DNA from: Rhizobium pisi
GTDB lineage: Bacteria; Pseudomonadota; Alphaproteobacteria; Rhizobiales; Rhizobiaceae
Length of the DNA: 64,000 nucleotides
Direction: 5' to 3'
NCBI RefSeq assembly: GCF_003938655.1
Contig: NZ_RJJT01000005.1
Location: 248,001-312,000, forward strand
Shown here: positions 17,917 through 25,710 of the stretch, piece by piece
Numbering within the stretch: position 1 is the stretch's first letter
Layout: each line of letters starts with the position of its first letter
The notes under the pieces: model-generated
What the model saw: only the letters and a program-made list of their open reading frames with translations
Told to the model about the DNA's origin: nothing
Databases searched by the model: none
Position numbers and translations under genes: made by a program

Positions 17917-18870
17917 GTGCAGCTTCTCCTCCTTCATCTCGACGATGCTTTGGAGTTGCAGCCGGACTTCGTGCGCGCCTGCACGCTTGCAGGCGCGTGC
18001 CACCATGTCGACAAGCGGGGCGGCAGTGCAATCAGATTGTGGGGCAGGCAGAAGATGCTTTCCGACCTTGGCCGGGATATCTCCCGGTCACTGCCCTCTC
18101 GAGGCAGGGGTCCACAGCTTGCCTTCATGGGTTCTGGCGATTTCCACCATGTGACAGCTCTGCTTCTCGATACGGCCCTCGAACGGCGGCCGGTTTCGAC
18201 CACTCTCGTTCATTTCGACAATCACCCGGACTGGGTGAATTTCGAGGGCGGCATGCATTGCGGCTCGTGGATCAACAGCGCCCTGTCGAACCCCAGGATA
18301 GAAAAGGTCGTCACGGTCGGCGTCTGCAGCAGCGATCTGCGCAACCCCGAACGCAAGGGCGCCAATCTGCGCTGGCTGAGGGAAGGCAAGCTGGAGCTTT
18401 ACCCTTACGAGCATCCGCCAAGCCGCGTCTCTGCCGAATACGGCAGAGGCGCGAGCTACCGGCAGGATGGGCGTGCCCTCTACTGGAATTCCATCTCCGA
18501 GATCGGCGAAGAGAATTTCATCGATCTGATCCTCAGCCGCATCGGCACCGAGGCGGTCTATTTCACGATCGACAAGGATGTGCTTGCCGCCGATGACGCC
18601 GTGACCAACTGGGATCAGGGTCGCATGCGCCTGCCCTATCTGATGGCGCTGATCAGCGAGATCGGCAGCCGCCATCGCGTCGTCGGCGCCGACGTCATCG
18701 GCGATTATTCGGCGCCGAGCTACGCCGGCGGCCTCAAGACCCGGCTCCTGAAGCAGGCGGAAATCTTTATCGATCAGCCGCGGCTGCGGCAGGCGGCGGA
18801 CGCCGTGCGCAACATCAACAGCGCCGCAAATCACGCGTTGCTGGAAGTCCTGGCGGAATCGATGGAATGA
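17917..18870 (+). CDS. Arginase-fold (ureohydrolase-like) protein
   Basis: The GTG start at 17917 is six bases after GGAGGT. Metal-site motifs of the arginase/deacetylase fold are recognisable but shifted: GSGDFHHVT for the first His, VHFDNHPDW for the DxHxD pair, and FTIDKDVL for the late DxD pair. The usual final Asp-Pro is not seen, so the site differs from arginase and agmatinase. It should be a cytoplasmic metal hydrolase acting on a guanidino, amidino or amide bond; the substrate is unknown. Its stop overlaps the next start. Confidence 0.78.
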   Translation: MQLLLLHLDDALELQPDFVRACTLAGACHHVDKRGGSAIRLWGRQKMLSDLGRDISRSLPSRGRGPQLAFMGSGDFHHVTALLLDTALERRPVSTTLVHFDNHPDWVNFEGGMHCGSWINSALSNPRIEKVVTVGVCSSDLRNPERKGANLRWLREGKLELYPYEHPPSRVSAEYGRGASYRQDGRALYWNSISEIGEENFIDLILSRIGTEAVYFTIDKDVLAADDAVTNWDQGRMRLPYLMALISEIGSRHRVVGADVIGDYSAPSYAGGLKTRLLKQAEIFIDQPRLRQAADAVRNINSAANHALLEVLAESME

Positions 18871-19220
18871 CCGGCGGCCTCACCTTGCCGATGTTCGGCC
18901 TGATCTTGTTCTGCGTGGTCGCCGAAACCGCCCGCGAGGTCTGCTTCAAGCAGGCGGCCAGCGACAGCGCCGTTCTAGCAACCCTGGCCAAGCCGCTGAC
19001 CTGGCTCGGCATCGCCTTCTGGGCGATCGAACTGCTTGCCTGGGCGGCCGTGCTCGCCCGCGTGCCACTGACCATCGCCTTTCCGCTGATGGCGCTGAGC
19101 TACGTCGGGACCGTCGTCGCCGGTGCCGCCGTCTTTAAAGAAAATATCAACCTTCGCCACGCGGCGGGCGTGTTTCTCATTACCGCCGGCGTGGCCTGCG
19201 TGGGAGCAACCGGACTATGA
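18867..19220 (+). CDS. SMR/EamA-type four-helix membrane protein (first of two)
   Basis: The 117-residue protein has four membrane helices. ETAREVCFKQAAS in helix 1 resembles the conserved acidic/Lys-Gln start of SMR-like and ArnE/ArnF half-transporters, and YVGTVVAGAAVFKENI matches the helix 3-4 turn. The ArnE/ArnF pair flips undecaprenyl-linked aminoarabinose. A second, different member is encoded at 22020-22448 in the same operon, so a heterodimeric exporter or flippase of the operon's product is my inference. It overlaps both neighbours by ATGA. Confidence 0.75.
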   Translation: MTGGLTLPMFGLILFCVVAETAREVCFKQAASDSAVLATLAKPLTWLGIAFWAIELLAWAAVLARVPLTIAFPLMALSYVGTVVAGAAVFKENINLRHAAGVFLITAGVACVGATGL

Positions 19221-20089
19221 AAATCTTTGCTCATACCAGATGGGATGCCGCCCCCGTGCTTGCGGCCTTCGCGCATCTCGTCTTTGACGTCTACCTGATC
19301 GTCGGCTTCGAAAGCCGGCCGCTCTGGGTCTCCGCGATCCTGGGTTGCCTCTATGCCGTATCGATATCCTGGAACATCAACAGCATCTCGCACAATTTCA
19401 TCCACACGCCCTATTTCAAGCCGCGCTGGATGAATTACGGCTTCAGCCTGCTGGAGTCGGTGGCGATCGGTTTTTCTCAGACCTATTACCACTGGGTGCA
19501 CCTGCGCCATCACTCCGGCAACAGCGACCGGCCGGACGAAAACGGCGGCACGATTGATCTCCTGTCGATCTACCGCTACGGCCGGAACGGCGAGCCGGAG
19601 AATGTCTGGTCCTACACGCTGAAGAGCTTCTTCCGCGACAGTCTCGGCGATATTCATAAGGCCATCGCCAAGAACCGTCCTTTCGACGCCGCATGGGGCC
19701 GTTTCGAACTGCTTGCCTTCCTCGGCCTGGCGGCGATCGCGCTGATCTACGATTGGAAGGCCGTGCTGTTCTTCGTTCCGTTCTATTACGCCGGCAACTG
19801 CCTGTCGTCGCTCAACGGCTATTACGAACACCTGCATGGCGATCCGGACGAACCGATTGCCTGGGGCGTCAGCAGCCACAAGCCGTTCTACAACTGGCTT
19901 TGGTTCGGCAATGGTTACCATGCCGAACATCATTATCGGCCGCGCACCCACTGGACGAAGCTTGCGGCACTGCACGAACAGATCAGGGAAGACCAGGAAA
20001 AAGCCGGCACGCATGTGATCAGCACCTGCCATGCCCTGGGCTTCATGGCTCCGGAAAACCGCGAGCTGGAGCTTCGGCATGAGGTCTGA
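19217..20089 (+). CDS. Membrane fatty-acid desaturase family protein
   Basis: The three histidine boxes of the di-iron membrane desaturase/hydroxylase family are present: HNFIH (residues 59-63), HLRHH (95-99) and HAEHH (235-239). Hydrophobic stretches lie at about 10-50, 72-88 and 165-195. At 290 residues it is compact. The substrate could be an acyl chain or a hydroxylatable lipid head group. It overlaps the SMR gene before it (ATGA) and the hydrolase after it (11 bp), which implies tightly coupled translation. Confidence 0.87.
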   Translation: MKIFAHTRWDAAPVLAAFAHLVFDVYLIVGFESRPLWVSAILGCLYAVSISWNINSISHNFIHTPYFKPRWMNYGFSLLESVAIGFSQTYYHWVHLRHHSGNSDRPDENGGTIDLLSIYRYGRNGEPENVWSYTLKSFFRDSLGDIHKAIAKNRPFDAAWGRFELLAFLGLAAIALIYDWKAVLFFVPFYYAGNCLSSLNGYYEHLHGDPDEPIAWGVSSHKPFYNWLWFGNGYHAEHHYRPRTHWTKLAALHEQIREDQEKAGTHVISTCHALGFMAPENRELELRHEV

Positions 20090-20894
20090 GCAGTTGAGCT
20101 TCTTCCTGCCGGGAACGAACGGCAAAGGTGTGCTGCTGATCCACGGCTTGACGGGCGCGCCGGCCGAAATGAAGCTCGTGGCGCGCCAGCTCAACCGGCG
20201 CGGTTACAGCGTTCACGCGCCGTTGCTGGCCGGTCATGGCGAAGACATCAGGACGCTGCGCCGCACGCACTGGGAAGACTGGCTGGCAAGTGTCGTGCGC
20301 GGATCTGAATTCCTGGCAGAGCGCACGCAAGCGGTTTTTGCCGCCGGCATCTGCGTCGGCGGCAAGCTGTCTTTGCTGGCTGCCAAGCGCCGGCCGGACC
20401 TGATCAAGGCAGTGGCGATCTACTCGCCCTGCTTCCACTATGACGGCTGGGACGTTCCGCGACATTATACGATGCTGTCGCCGCATATCGGCTGGCTATC
20501 GCGGGTGCCGTTTCTCGACCGGCTCAATTTCAGGGAAAACCAATCGCTCGGCATCAAGGATGATCGCATGCGCCGCCTGGTCGAGGACATGGCGGGCGAA
20601 GGCATGCTCGACAAATTCCCGGGCCGCGGCATCGTCGAGATGTATCGATTGGGTAAGGCGCTTCGCGGAACCCTGCCTGAGATCCAGACGCCAACCCTGA
20701 TCCTCCACGCCGAAGAGGACGATCTCAGCAACCCTCGGCATGCGCTTTACATATCCGACCATATCGGCGGGCCGCATGAACTCAAGTGGATCAAGGACAG
20801 CTACCACATGATCCATCTCGACCGCCAGCATCGACAGGTCGCGGAATTCACGGCCAATTTCTTTGAGGCAGGCCATGCTGAAGCTCGCATATAG
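20079..20894 (+). CDS. Alpha/beta hydrolase with a cysteine nucleophile
   Basis: The fold is that of carboxylesterase/monoacylglycerol-lipase-like hydrolases. VLLIHGLTGAPAEM forms the oxyanion hole, AEEDDLSNP gives the acid and DSYHMIHLD the histidine. The nucleophile elbow reads AGICVGG, so Cys92 replaces the usual serine, as in dienelactone hydrolase (GYCLGG). It might act as a thioesterase, acyltransferase or lactone hydrolase. ATG 20079 gives an 11 bp overlap with the desaturase gene, and the 3' end overlaps the next gene by 20 bp. Confidence 0.82.
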   Translation: MRSEQLSFFLPGTNGKGVLLIHGLTGAPAEMKLVARQLNRRGYSVHAPLLAGHGEDIRTLRRTHWEDWLASVVRGSEFLAERTQAVFAAGICVGGKLSLLAAKRRPDLIKAVAIYSPCFHYDGWDVPRHYTMLSPHIGWLSRVPFLDRLNFRENQSLGIKDDRMRRLVEDMAGEGMLDKFPGRGIVEMYRLGKALRGTLPEIQTPTLILHAEEDDLSNPRHALYISDHIGGPHELKWIKDSYHMIHLDRQHRQVAEFTANFFEAGHAEARI

Positions 20895-22020
20895 ACAATT
20901 TCCCGCCGAAGACGGCGAGCCGGTCGCACAGGTCTACGACACGATCCGCGCCATCGGGCGCGAAGCGTGGAATGCCTGCTACCGCAGCCAGGTCGAAGAT
21001 TATGATTGCCTGCTTGCAATCGAAGACGCCTGCATCGGCGAATTCGATTGGCGCTACATTACGATCGTCGAGAACGGAAGGATCAGCGCCGCCATGCCGG
21101 CGTTTCTGTGCCCCTATCCGCTGGACACGACATTGGAAGAGGGTTTGCCGCGCCGCTTGATCCGCCGCGTGCGACAACACGTTTCAGGTTTCCTGGTGCT
21201 GCGGCTTGCCTGCCTCGGTTCGCCGTGCACCGAAAACGGCGTCATAGGATTTCATGCCGAGGTGCCGGAGGAACGTCGTAAGACACTGCTCGGCGCACTG
21301 CTCGTCGCCTTCGAAAGTCTTGCGGCTCAGGAAGGCTGCGCGCTGATGGGGATCAAGGATATTCCCGCGCCGGTCGCCCTGGAATTCGGCACCCTGTTTT
21401 CGGAACGGCGCTATGCCGCAATCGGCGGCCTGCCATCCGCCTGGCTCGATATCGATTTTCGGACGATCGACGAATACATGGCCCGGCTGTCTGCGGGCAC
21501 GCGCAAGGACATGCGGCGCAAGATGAAGTCCTTCGACGCCGTCCGGGTCGAAATCAGAACGGATGTGGGTGACGTGCTGCCGCGGATCATGGCGCTCTAC
21601 CACGATACGCGCAATCGCAGCGAATGGCAGTTCGAAGAGCTGACGCCCGCCTATTTCGAGGGGATCCTGACCCATATGCGCGGCCGTTCGTTCTGCGTCC
21701 TCTATTTTGCCGAGGACGAGCTGCTGGCTGCCAATCTCATCGTTCATGATGATCGCGTCGCGATCGACAAGTTCTTCTGCATGGATGGCGAACAGGGACG
21801 GCCGTACAATCTCTATTTCCTGAGCTGGTTCACCAATCTGCGTTATTGCCTCGATCACGGTCTCAGCCGTTACCAGAGCGGCCAGGCATATTATGAAAAC
21901 AAGGTGCGGCTCGGCAGCCAGCTGACGGCCAACACCATGTTTTTCCGTCACCGAAATCCCGTGCTGCAGGCACTGTTGCGGCTGGTCTCCCCGCTTTTTT
22001 CCGCAGAGCAGGCCAAGTGA
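20875..22020 (+). CDS. FemAB/GNAT-like acyltransferase
   Basis: The 381-residue soluble protein has two acetyltransferase-like halves. The C-terminal half carries SAGTRKDMRRKMKSFDAVR, then YFAEDELLAANLIVHDDRVAIDKFFCMD and SRYQSGQAYYENKVRLG. This is the pattern of the peptidoglycan biosynthesis/recognition group related to FemAB and to N-acyltransferases. It would attach an aminoacyl or acyl group to an amine. The N-terminal half is less conserved. ATG 20875 is inside the hydrolase gene, and the stop overlaps the next ATG (TGATG). Confidence 0.72.
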   Translation: MLKLAYRQFPAEDGEPVAQVYDTIRAIGREAWNACYRSQVEDYDCLLAIEDACIGEFDWRYITIVENGRISAAMPAFLCPYPLDTTLEEGLPRRLIRRVRQHVSGFLVLRLACLGSPCTENGVIGFHAEVPEERRKTLLGALLVAFESLAAQEGCALMGIKDIPAPVALEFGTLFSERRYAAIGGLPSAWLDIDFRTIDEYMARLSAGTRKDMRRKMKSFDAVRVEIRTDVGDVLPRIMALYHDTRNRSEWQFEELTPAYFEGILTHMRGRSFCVLYFAEDELLAANLIVHDDRVAIDKFFCMDGEQGRPYNLYFLSWFTNLRYCLDHGLSRYQSGQAYYENKVRLGSQLTANTMFFRHRNPVLQALLRLVSPLFSAEQAK

Positions 22021-22448
22021 TGACGTCGATGCGCCTGACATGGCTTGCGGTGCCTGTTCTCAATACGCTGTTTCAGATTTTTATGAAGCTCGGCGCGACG
22101 CAGTTGAACGGTACCGAGGCGGCGACCTTGCTGCACGATGCGCTCGCCTCGCACTGGATCCTGGCGGCCCTCGTCGTCGAGATCGTCTGCTTCTTCGTCT
22201 GGATGACCATTCTGGCCGAACTCGACCTCAGCCGGGCCTTCCCGCTCTCGGGTATCAGCTATGTCCTGATCATTGCGAGCGGCTGGTTGATGTTCGGCGA
22301 GCCGGTCGTCGCACTCCAGATGGTCGGCAGCGGCCTGATCCTTGCCGGCGTTTGGCTGATCGCCGGCGCATCGGAGGCGACGCGCGCGGTCAGTGACCCC
22401 CGTAGCGGGCACGCCCTCCCCCGCCCCCATCTTGGCAAGGATCGGTGA
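22020..22448 (+). CDS. SMR/EamA-type four-helix membrane protein (second of two)
   Basis: Four hydrophobic helices are predicted in 142 residues. Helix 1 ends in LNTLFQIFMKLGATQL. Helices 3-4 carry LSRAFPLSGISYVLIIASGW and LMFGEP, which is close to the SMR/ArnF pattern. It differs from the protein at 18867-19220, as expected for a heterodimeric pair. The C-terminal 20 residues are a basic, proline-rich tail. The start overlaps the upstream stop, and its own stop overlaps the methyltransferase start (both TGATG). Confidence 0.75.
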   Translation: MTSMRLTWLAVPVLNTLFQIFMKLGATQLNGTEAATLLHDALASHWILAALVVEIVCFFVWMTILAELDLSRAFPLSGISYVLIIASGWLMFGEPVVALQMVGSGLILAGVWLIAGASEATRAVSDPRSGHALPRPHLGKDR

Positions 22449-23785
22449 TGGCACAGACACAAGGCTTCCTCTTCGAGAGGATCGGCGCGGCGGCTGCGGC
22501 CTTCACCAACTGGATCATGGCGCGGGCGCTTTCTCGCATCGTCACCCACGGCTCCCTCGACATTACCACGTCCAATGGCCGCCTGCTCTCCTTCGGTGAC
22601 GCATCCGGTGAGCGGGTGCATGTGCGCTTCGCCGATCTTGCTGCGCAATGGGCCTTCCTGATCGATGCCGATATGCGGCTCGGCGAACTCTACATGGACC
22701 GCCGCTTTCTCGTCGAGCATGGTTCACTTTACGACTTCCTGGCAATGATGTTGCGTGAAGCGCAAAACGCCAGGCATCCCCTCGTCGCCCGGCTTATCGA
22801 TGGTGCCCGCACCCGGTTGCGCACCTTCCGCCATCGCAATCTGCCGACGCGCTCGAAAGCCAATGTCGCGCATCACTACGATCTCGACGGCCGGCTCTAT
22901 GAGCTCTTCCTCGACACGGACCGGCAATATTCCTGCGCCTATTTTGAAAGCCCCGACCAGTCGCTCGATGGCGCGCAGCTTGCCAAAAAACGGCATCTCG
23001 CCGCCAAACTGCAGGTCGCCCCCGGCAACAGCGTGCTCGATATCGGCTGCGGCTGGGGCGGGCTGGCCCTGCATATGGCGGGTCATGCACGCGGTGGCCA
23101 TGTGCTTGGTATCACGCTGTCGGAAGAGCAGCATGCATACGCGATGAAACGGACCGCCCAACGCGGGGAAAGCTCAGCGGCGGTCGAGTTTGCGCTGCAA
23201 GACTACCGCAGCCTGACGGGACGCTTCGACCGGATTGTCTCGGTCGGCATGTTCGAGCATGTCGGGCTGGCATCCTATCGCGCCTTCTTCGAAAAATGCG
23301 CGGAACTGCTGGAAGACGATGGCGTGATGGTCTTGCATACGATCGGCTGTTCGGCGACGCCCGGCTTCACCACGCCGTGGCTCGACAAATATATCTTTCC
23401 CGGCGGCTATATTCCCGCCTTGTCCGAAATCATCCCGGAAATCGAGGAGGCCGGGCTCTTCGTCACCGATATCGAGGTGCTGCGCCTCCATTATGCATGG
23501 ACGCTGGCAGAGTGGCGAAGACGCTTCATGGCAAGATGGGACGAGGCTGCAGCGCTTTACGATGAGCGCTTCTGCCTGATGTGGGAATATTACCTTGCCA
23601 GCGCGGAAGCCGCATTCCGCTACGAGGACCTGGTGGTTTTCCAGATCCAGTTGACCAAGCGCAATGACACCCTTCCGGTGACACGCGACTATATCGGGGC
23701 ACATGAGAAGGCGGCGGCGCGGCGCTTAGAAGCCGATCTGGAAGGAACGGTTGAGGGCAAAGCCGATCACGTTTTGATCGGCTGA
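22448..23785 (+). CDS. Cyclopropane-fatty-acyl-phospholipid synthase-like methyltransferase
   Basis: The SAM-binding motif VLDIGCGWGGLALHMA starts at about residue 196. The preceding block ANVAHHYDLDGRLYELFLD and the acyl-site region QYSCAYFESP are hallmarks of Cfa enzymes, which methylenate unsaturated acyl chains of phospholipids. Conserved late blocks are VGMFEHVG and FPGGYIPALSEI. At 445 residues it is slightly longer than E. coli Cfa. As the last gene of an operon with a desaturase, it may modify the double bond the desaturase makes. Its last 60 bp overlap the opposite-strand MipA-like gene. Confidence 0.87.
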   Translation: MAQTQGFLFERIGAAAAAFTNWIMARALSRIVTHGSLDITTSNGRLLSFGDASGERVHVRFADLAAQWAFLIDADMRLGELYMDRRFLVEHGSLYDFLAMMLREAQNARHPLVARLIDGARTRLRTFRHRNLPTRSKANVAHHYDLDGRLYELFLDTDRQYSCAYFESPDQSLDGAQLAKKRHLAAKLQVAPGNSVLDIGCGWGGLALHMAGHARGGHVLGITLSEEQHAYAMKRTAQRGESSAAVEFALQDYRSLTGRFDRIVSVGMFEHVGLASYRAFFEKCAELLEDDGVMVLHTIGCSATPGFTTPWLDKYIFPGGYIPALSEIIPEIEEAGLFVTDIEVLRLHYAWTLAEWRRRFMARWDEAAALYDERFCLMWEYYLASAEAAFRYEDLVVFQIQLTKRNDTLPVTRDYIGAHEKAAARRLEADLEGTVEGKADHVLIG

Positions 23786-24550
23786 GCCGATCTTCGAGGT
23801 GATCGGACTGTCGGCCGCATCGCCGACCAGGCGGCTGTATTTGTCATAGACCTGGACGCTCCAGGCCGGCGACAGCGTATAGGTCGCTGCGGCGGTGAAG
23901 CCGATCGATTTCACACCGCCACTGGCGCCGAACGCATCGACGCGCCCGTTGCTCGCGGCTTCGGTGGCCGAGACCCCGAAATTGTTGCGCATATAGGTGG
24001 AGTTCGCCAGAGACAGGCGCGGGCCGGCAGACAGAAGCCAGCGATCCCCAAGCGGCTGAAACCAGTCGAGATAGAGATCGGCAAGCAGACCGTCGCCACC
24101 CCAGAGCGCGTGACGCGTTTCGGCCCGCACGCGCAGGCGATCCTCTATCGGCCAATATTGCATGTAGACACCGGCATCGAAATTCCAATGTACTCGGCGC
24201 AGACCGTGCAAGTCGGAATCGTCGAGCGGCGACCGCCCGCCTCTCAGGCCAACAACCGGGCCGATCTCGACACCACCGATGTCAAACAGACCATAGTCGA
24301 TATTGTCGTCGGGAGCGCTGTATTCCGCCGCATCTCCCAGGCGCCTGACATCAAAGGACGGCATGCCGCTGACGGAAAGATGCTTCGACCCTTCAGAGGA
24401 CGGACCATATTCGGCGGAACCGCCGAGGGTGACGATCCATTGGCTCTTCGCCGACGTCGCATCCTGGCTCATTCCCGGGTGAGCATCGATCAATGTCAGT
24501 CCCAGGGAAACGGCTGCAATCGCAGGTGACGCCTTCCAAAAAGAGACCAT
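23726..24550 (-). CDS. MipA/OmpV-family outer membrane protein
   Basis: An N-terminal signal peptide ends near residue 28 (HPGMSQ), followed by WIVTLGGSAEYGPSSEGS. Alternating beta-strands lead to a terminal phenylalanine (NRSFQIGF), as expected for an outer-membrane beta-barrel. The paired features GPVVGLRGGR and WSVQVYDKYSRLVGDAADSP fit the MipA/OmpV scaffold family. The 3' end overlaps the methyltransferase gene by 60 bp on the opposite strand. A role in the surface placement of the operon's product is speculation. Confidence 0.85.
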   Translation of the reverse strand: MVSFWKASPAIAAVSLGLTLIDAHPGMSQDATSAKSQWIVTLGGSAEYGPSSEGSKHLSVSGMPSFDVRRLGDAAEYSAPDDNIDYGLFDIGGVEIGPVVGLRGGRSPLDDSDLHGLRRVHWNFDAGVYMQYWPIEDRLRVRAETRHALWGGDGLLADLYLDWFQPLGDRWLLSAGPRLSLANSTYMRNNFGVSATEAASNGRVDAFGASGGVKSIGFTAAATYTLSPAWSVQVYDKYSRLVGDAADSPITSKIGSADQNVIGFALNRSFQIGF

Positions 24551-24755
24551 ATACGCTCAACTCCGCGGCACCCAGGCAGACGATTACGCAGCCGCAAAAC
24601 TCTTCTACAGCCAAAGCCCTGGCTCGGCCATAGTCGGATCGTCCTGCGGTTCCCAAAAGATGGGTGCTCCGTCGGCCTAGGATATCGGCTTGGCAGACCG
24701 GCAGCGACTGGGCAGCTTGCCGCAGACCATGCAGGCGCGGAAATTTCCGGGGGCG

Positions 24756-24932
24756 TTACCTCAGTGACAGAATGCTCTCCGCGGCCTTCTCGGCATCATG
24801 ATGACAGGCGAGTTGGTGTTACCCGAGATGATGGTCGGCATGATCGAGGCATCGACCACCCGCAGTCTCGTCAGCCCATGCACCCGCAATTGCGGATCGA
24901 CAACCGCCATCGCGTCGCTGGCCATGTTTTCA
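24756..24932 (-). pseudogene. GMC oxidoreductase, C-terminal remnant
   Basis: On the minus strand a frame reads [18 protein letters not shown] and then [18 protein letters not shown] followed by SPVIMM. These are the conserved C-terminal FAD/substrate region of choline-dehydrogenase-like GMC oxidoreductases. A one-base deletion near 24794 shifts the frame; in the next frame the natural end [12 protein letters not shown] and a stop follow. The rest of the gene is missing. Between MipA and this remnant (24551-24755) I see nothing else. Confidence 0.75.
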
Positions 24933-24972
24933 AACCGTGCTTGGCAATTCGACCAAGACGTTGCGACTCCGC

Positions 24973-25710
24973 CTAACCCGGCGAGGCGTCCTGCCCGCCG
25001 GCGGCTCTTTGAATTAAGCGGGCAACCACCTCAGTCCGGTTCTGCGCCTGCAATTTGCGCATGATGTGTTGCAGATGCATCTTCACCGTATGCCCCGACA
25101 AATTGAGTTTTCCTGCAATGACCTTATTTGAGCAGCCGGATTGCAGTTCTGCGAGGATATCCGCTTCCCGGGGGGTGAAATCAGCAATCGCCAGGTATTG
25201 CGTCCTGTCATCCAAGCGTTTTTCGGCCTCATTTCTGGCCGGACGATGCCCGTTTGAGCCGGTTGTATCGGCGCCCAACAGCTGCGGGAAAAATGTTCCT
25301 CCTGCCAGAACAAGACGAAGACCGGCAAGGGCGATGTCAACGGCGAGCGACGTCGAGAATAGGCCGCGAATGCCCATCTTGAGCGCCTGACGGGCCACGA
25401 CCACATCATCCGCACCTGAGAGCAACGTGATAGGTGCCTCAGGAAAACGTGCAGCAATGGCCGCGAGGTCATCACGCAGGCTGATGCTCTCGATACCTCT
25501 GCCGACCAAATCCAATACAATCAAACGCACCTCAGCTCCGAGAGCCCGGTCGAGACTCTCGGTCGAGATCAAATCGATCACATTCCACCCGGCGAGTTCA
25601 CGCTCAAGAAGCTTCACCACGGTGGTGCGCGCGAGTGTAGAATGCTCGATAATGATCACAGTTGGTGCGTTGCGCCCCGTACGGCGCTTAGTTTTAGCAC
25701 TGTCGGACAC
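24973..25710 (-). CDS. LuxR/FixJ-type regulator with atypical receiver domain
   Basis: The C-terminal LuxR helix-turn-helix is clear at about residues 179-233 ([12 protein letters not shown], then [19 protein letters not shown]). The N-terminal domain has receiver topology and D67 in IVLDL, but the acidic pair is IEHS (E22-H23) and the lysine loop reads FSTSLAVD without lysine. Phosphorylation by a kinase is therefore doubtful, and none is adjacent. VpsT/CsgD-like regulators of biofilm matrix show similar changes. The neighbouring glycine-rich secretion locus is a plausible target. Confidence 0.82.
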   Translation of the reverse strand: MSDSAKTKRRTGRNAPTVIIIEHSTLARTTVVKLLERELAGWNVIDLISTESLDRALGAEVRLIVLDLVGRGIESISLRDDLAAIAARFPEAPITLLSGADDVVVARQALKMGIRGLFSTSLAVDIALAGLRLVLAGGTFFPQLLGADTTGSNGHRPARNEAEKRLDDRTQYLAIADFTPREADILAELQSGCSNKVIAGKLNLSGHTVKMHLQHIMRKLQAQNRTEVVARLIQRAAGGQDASPG

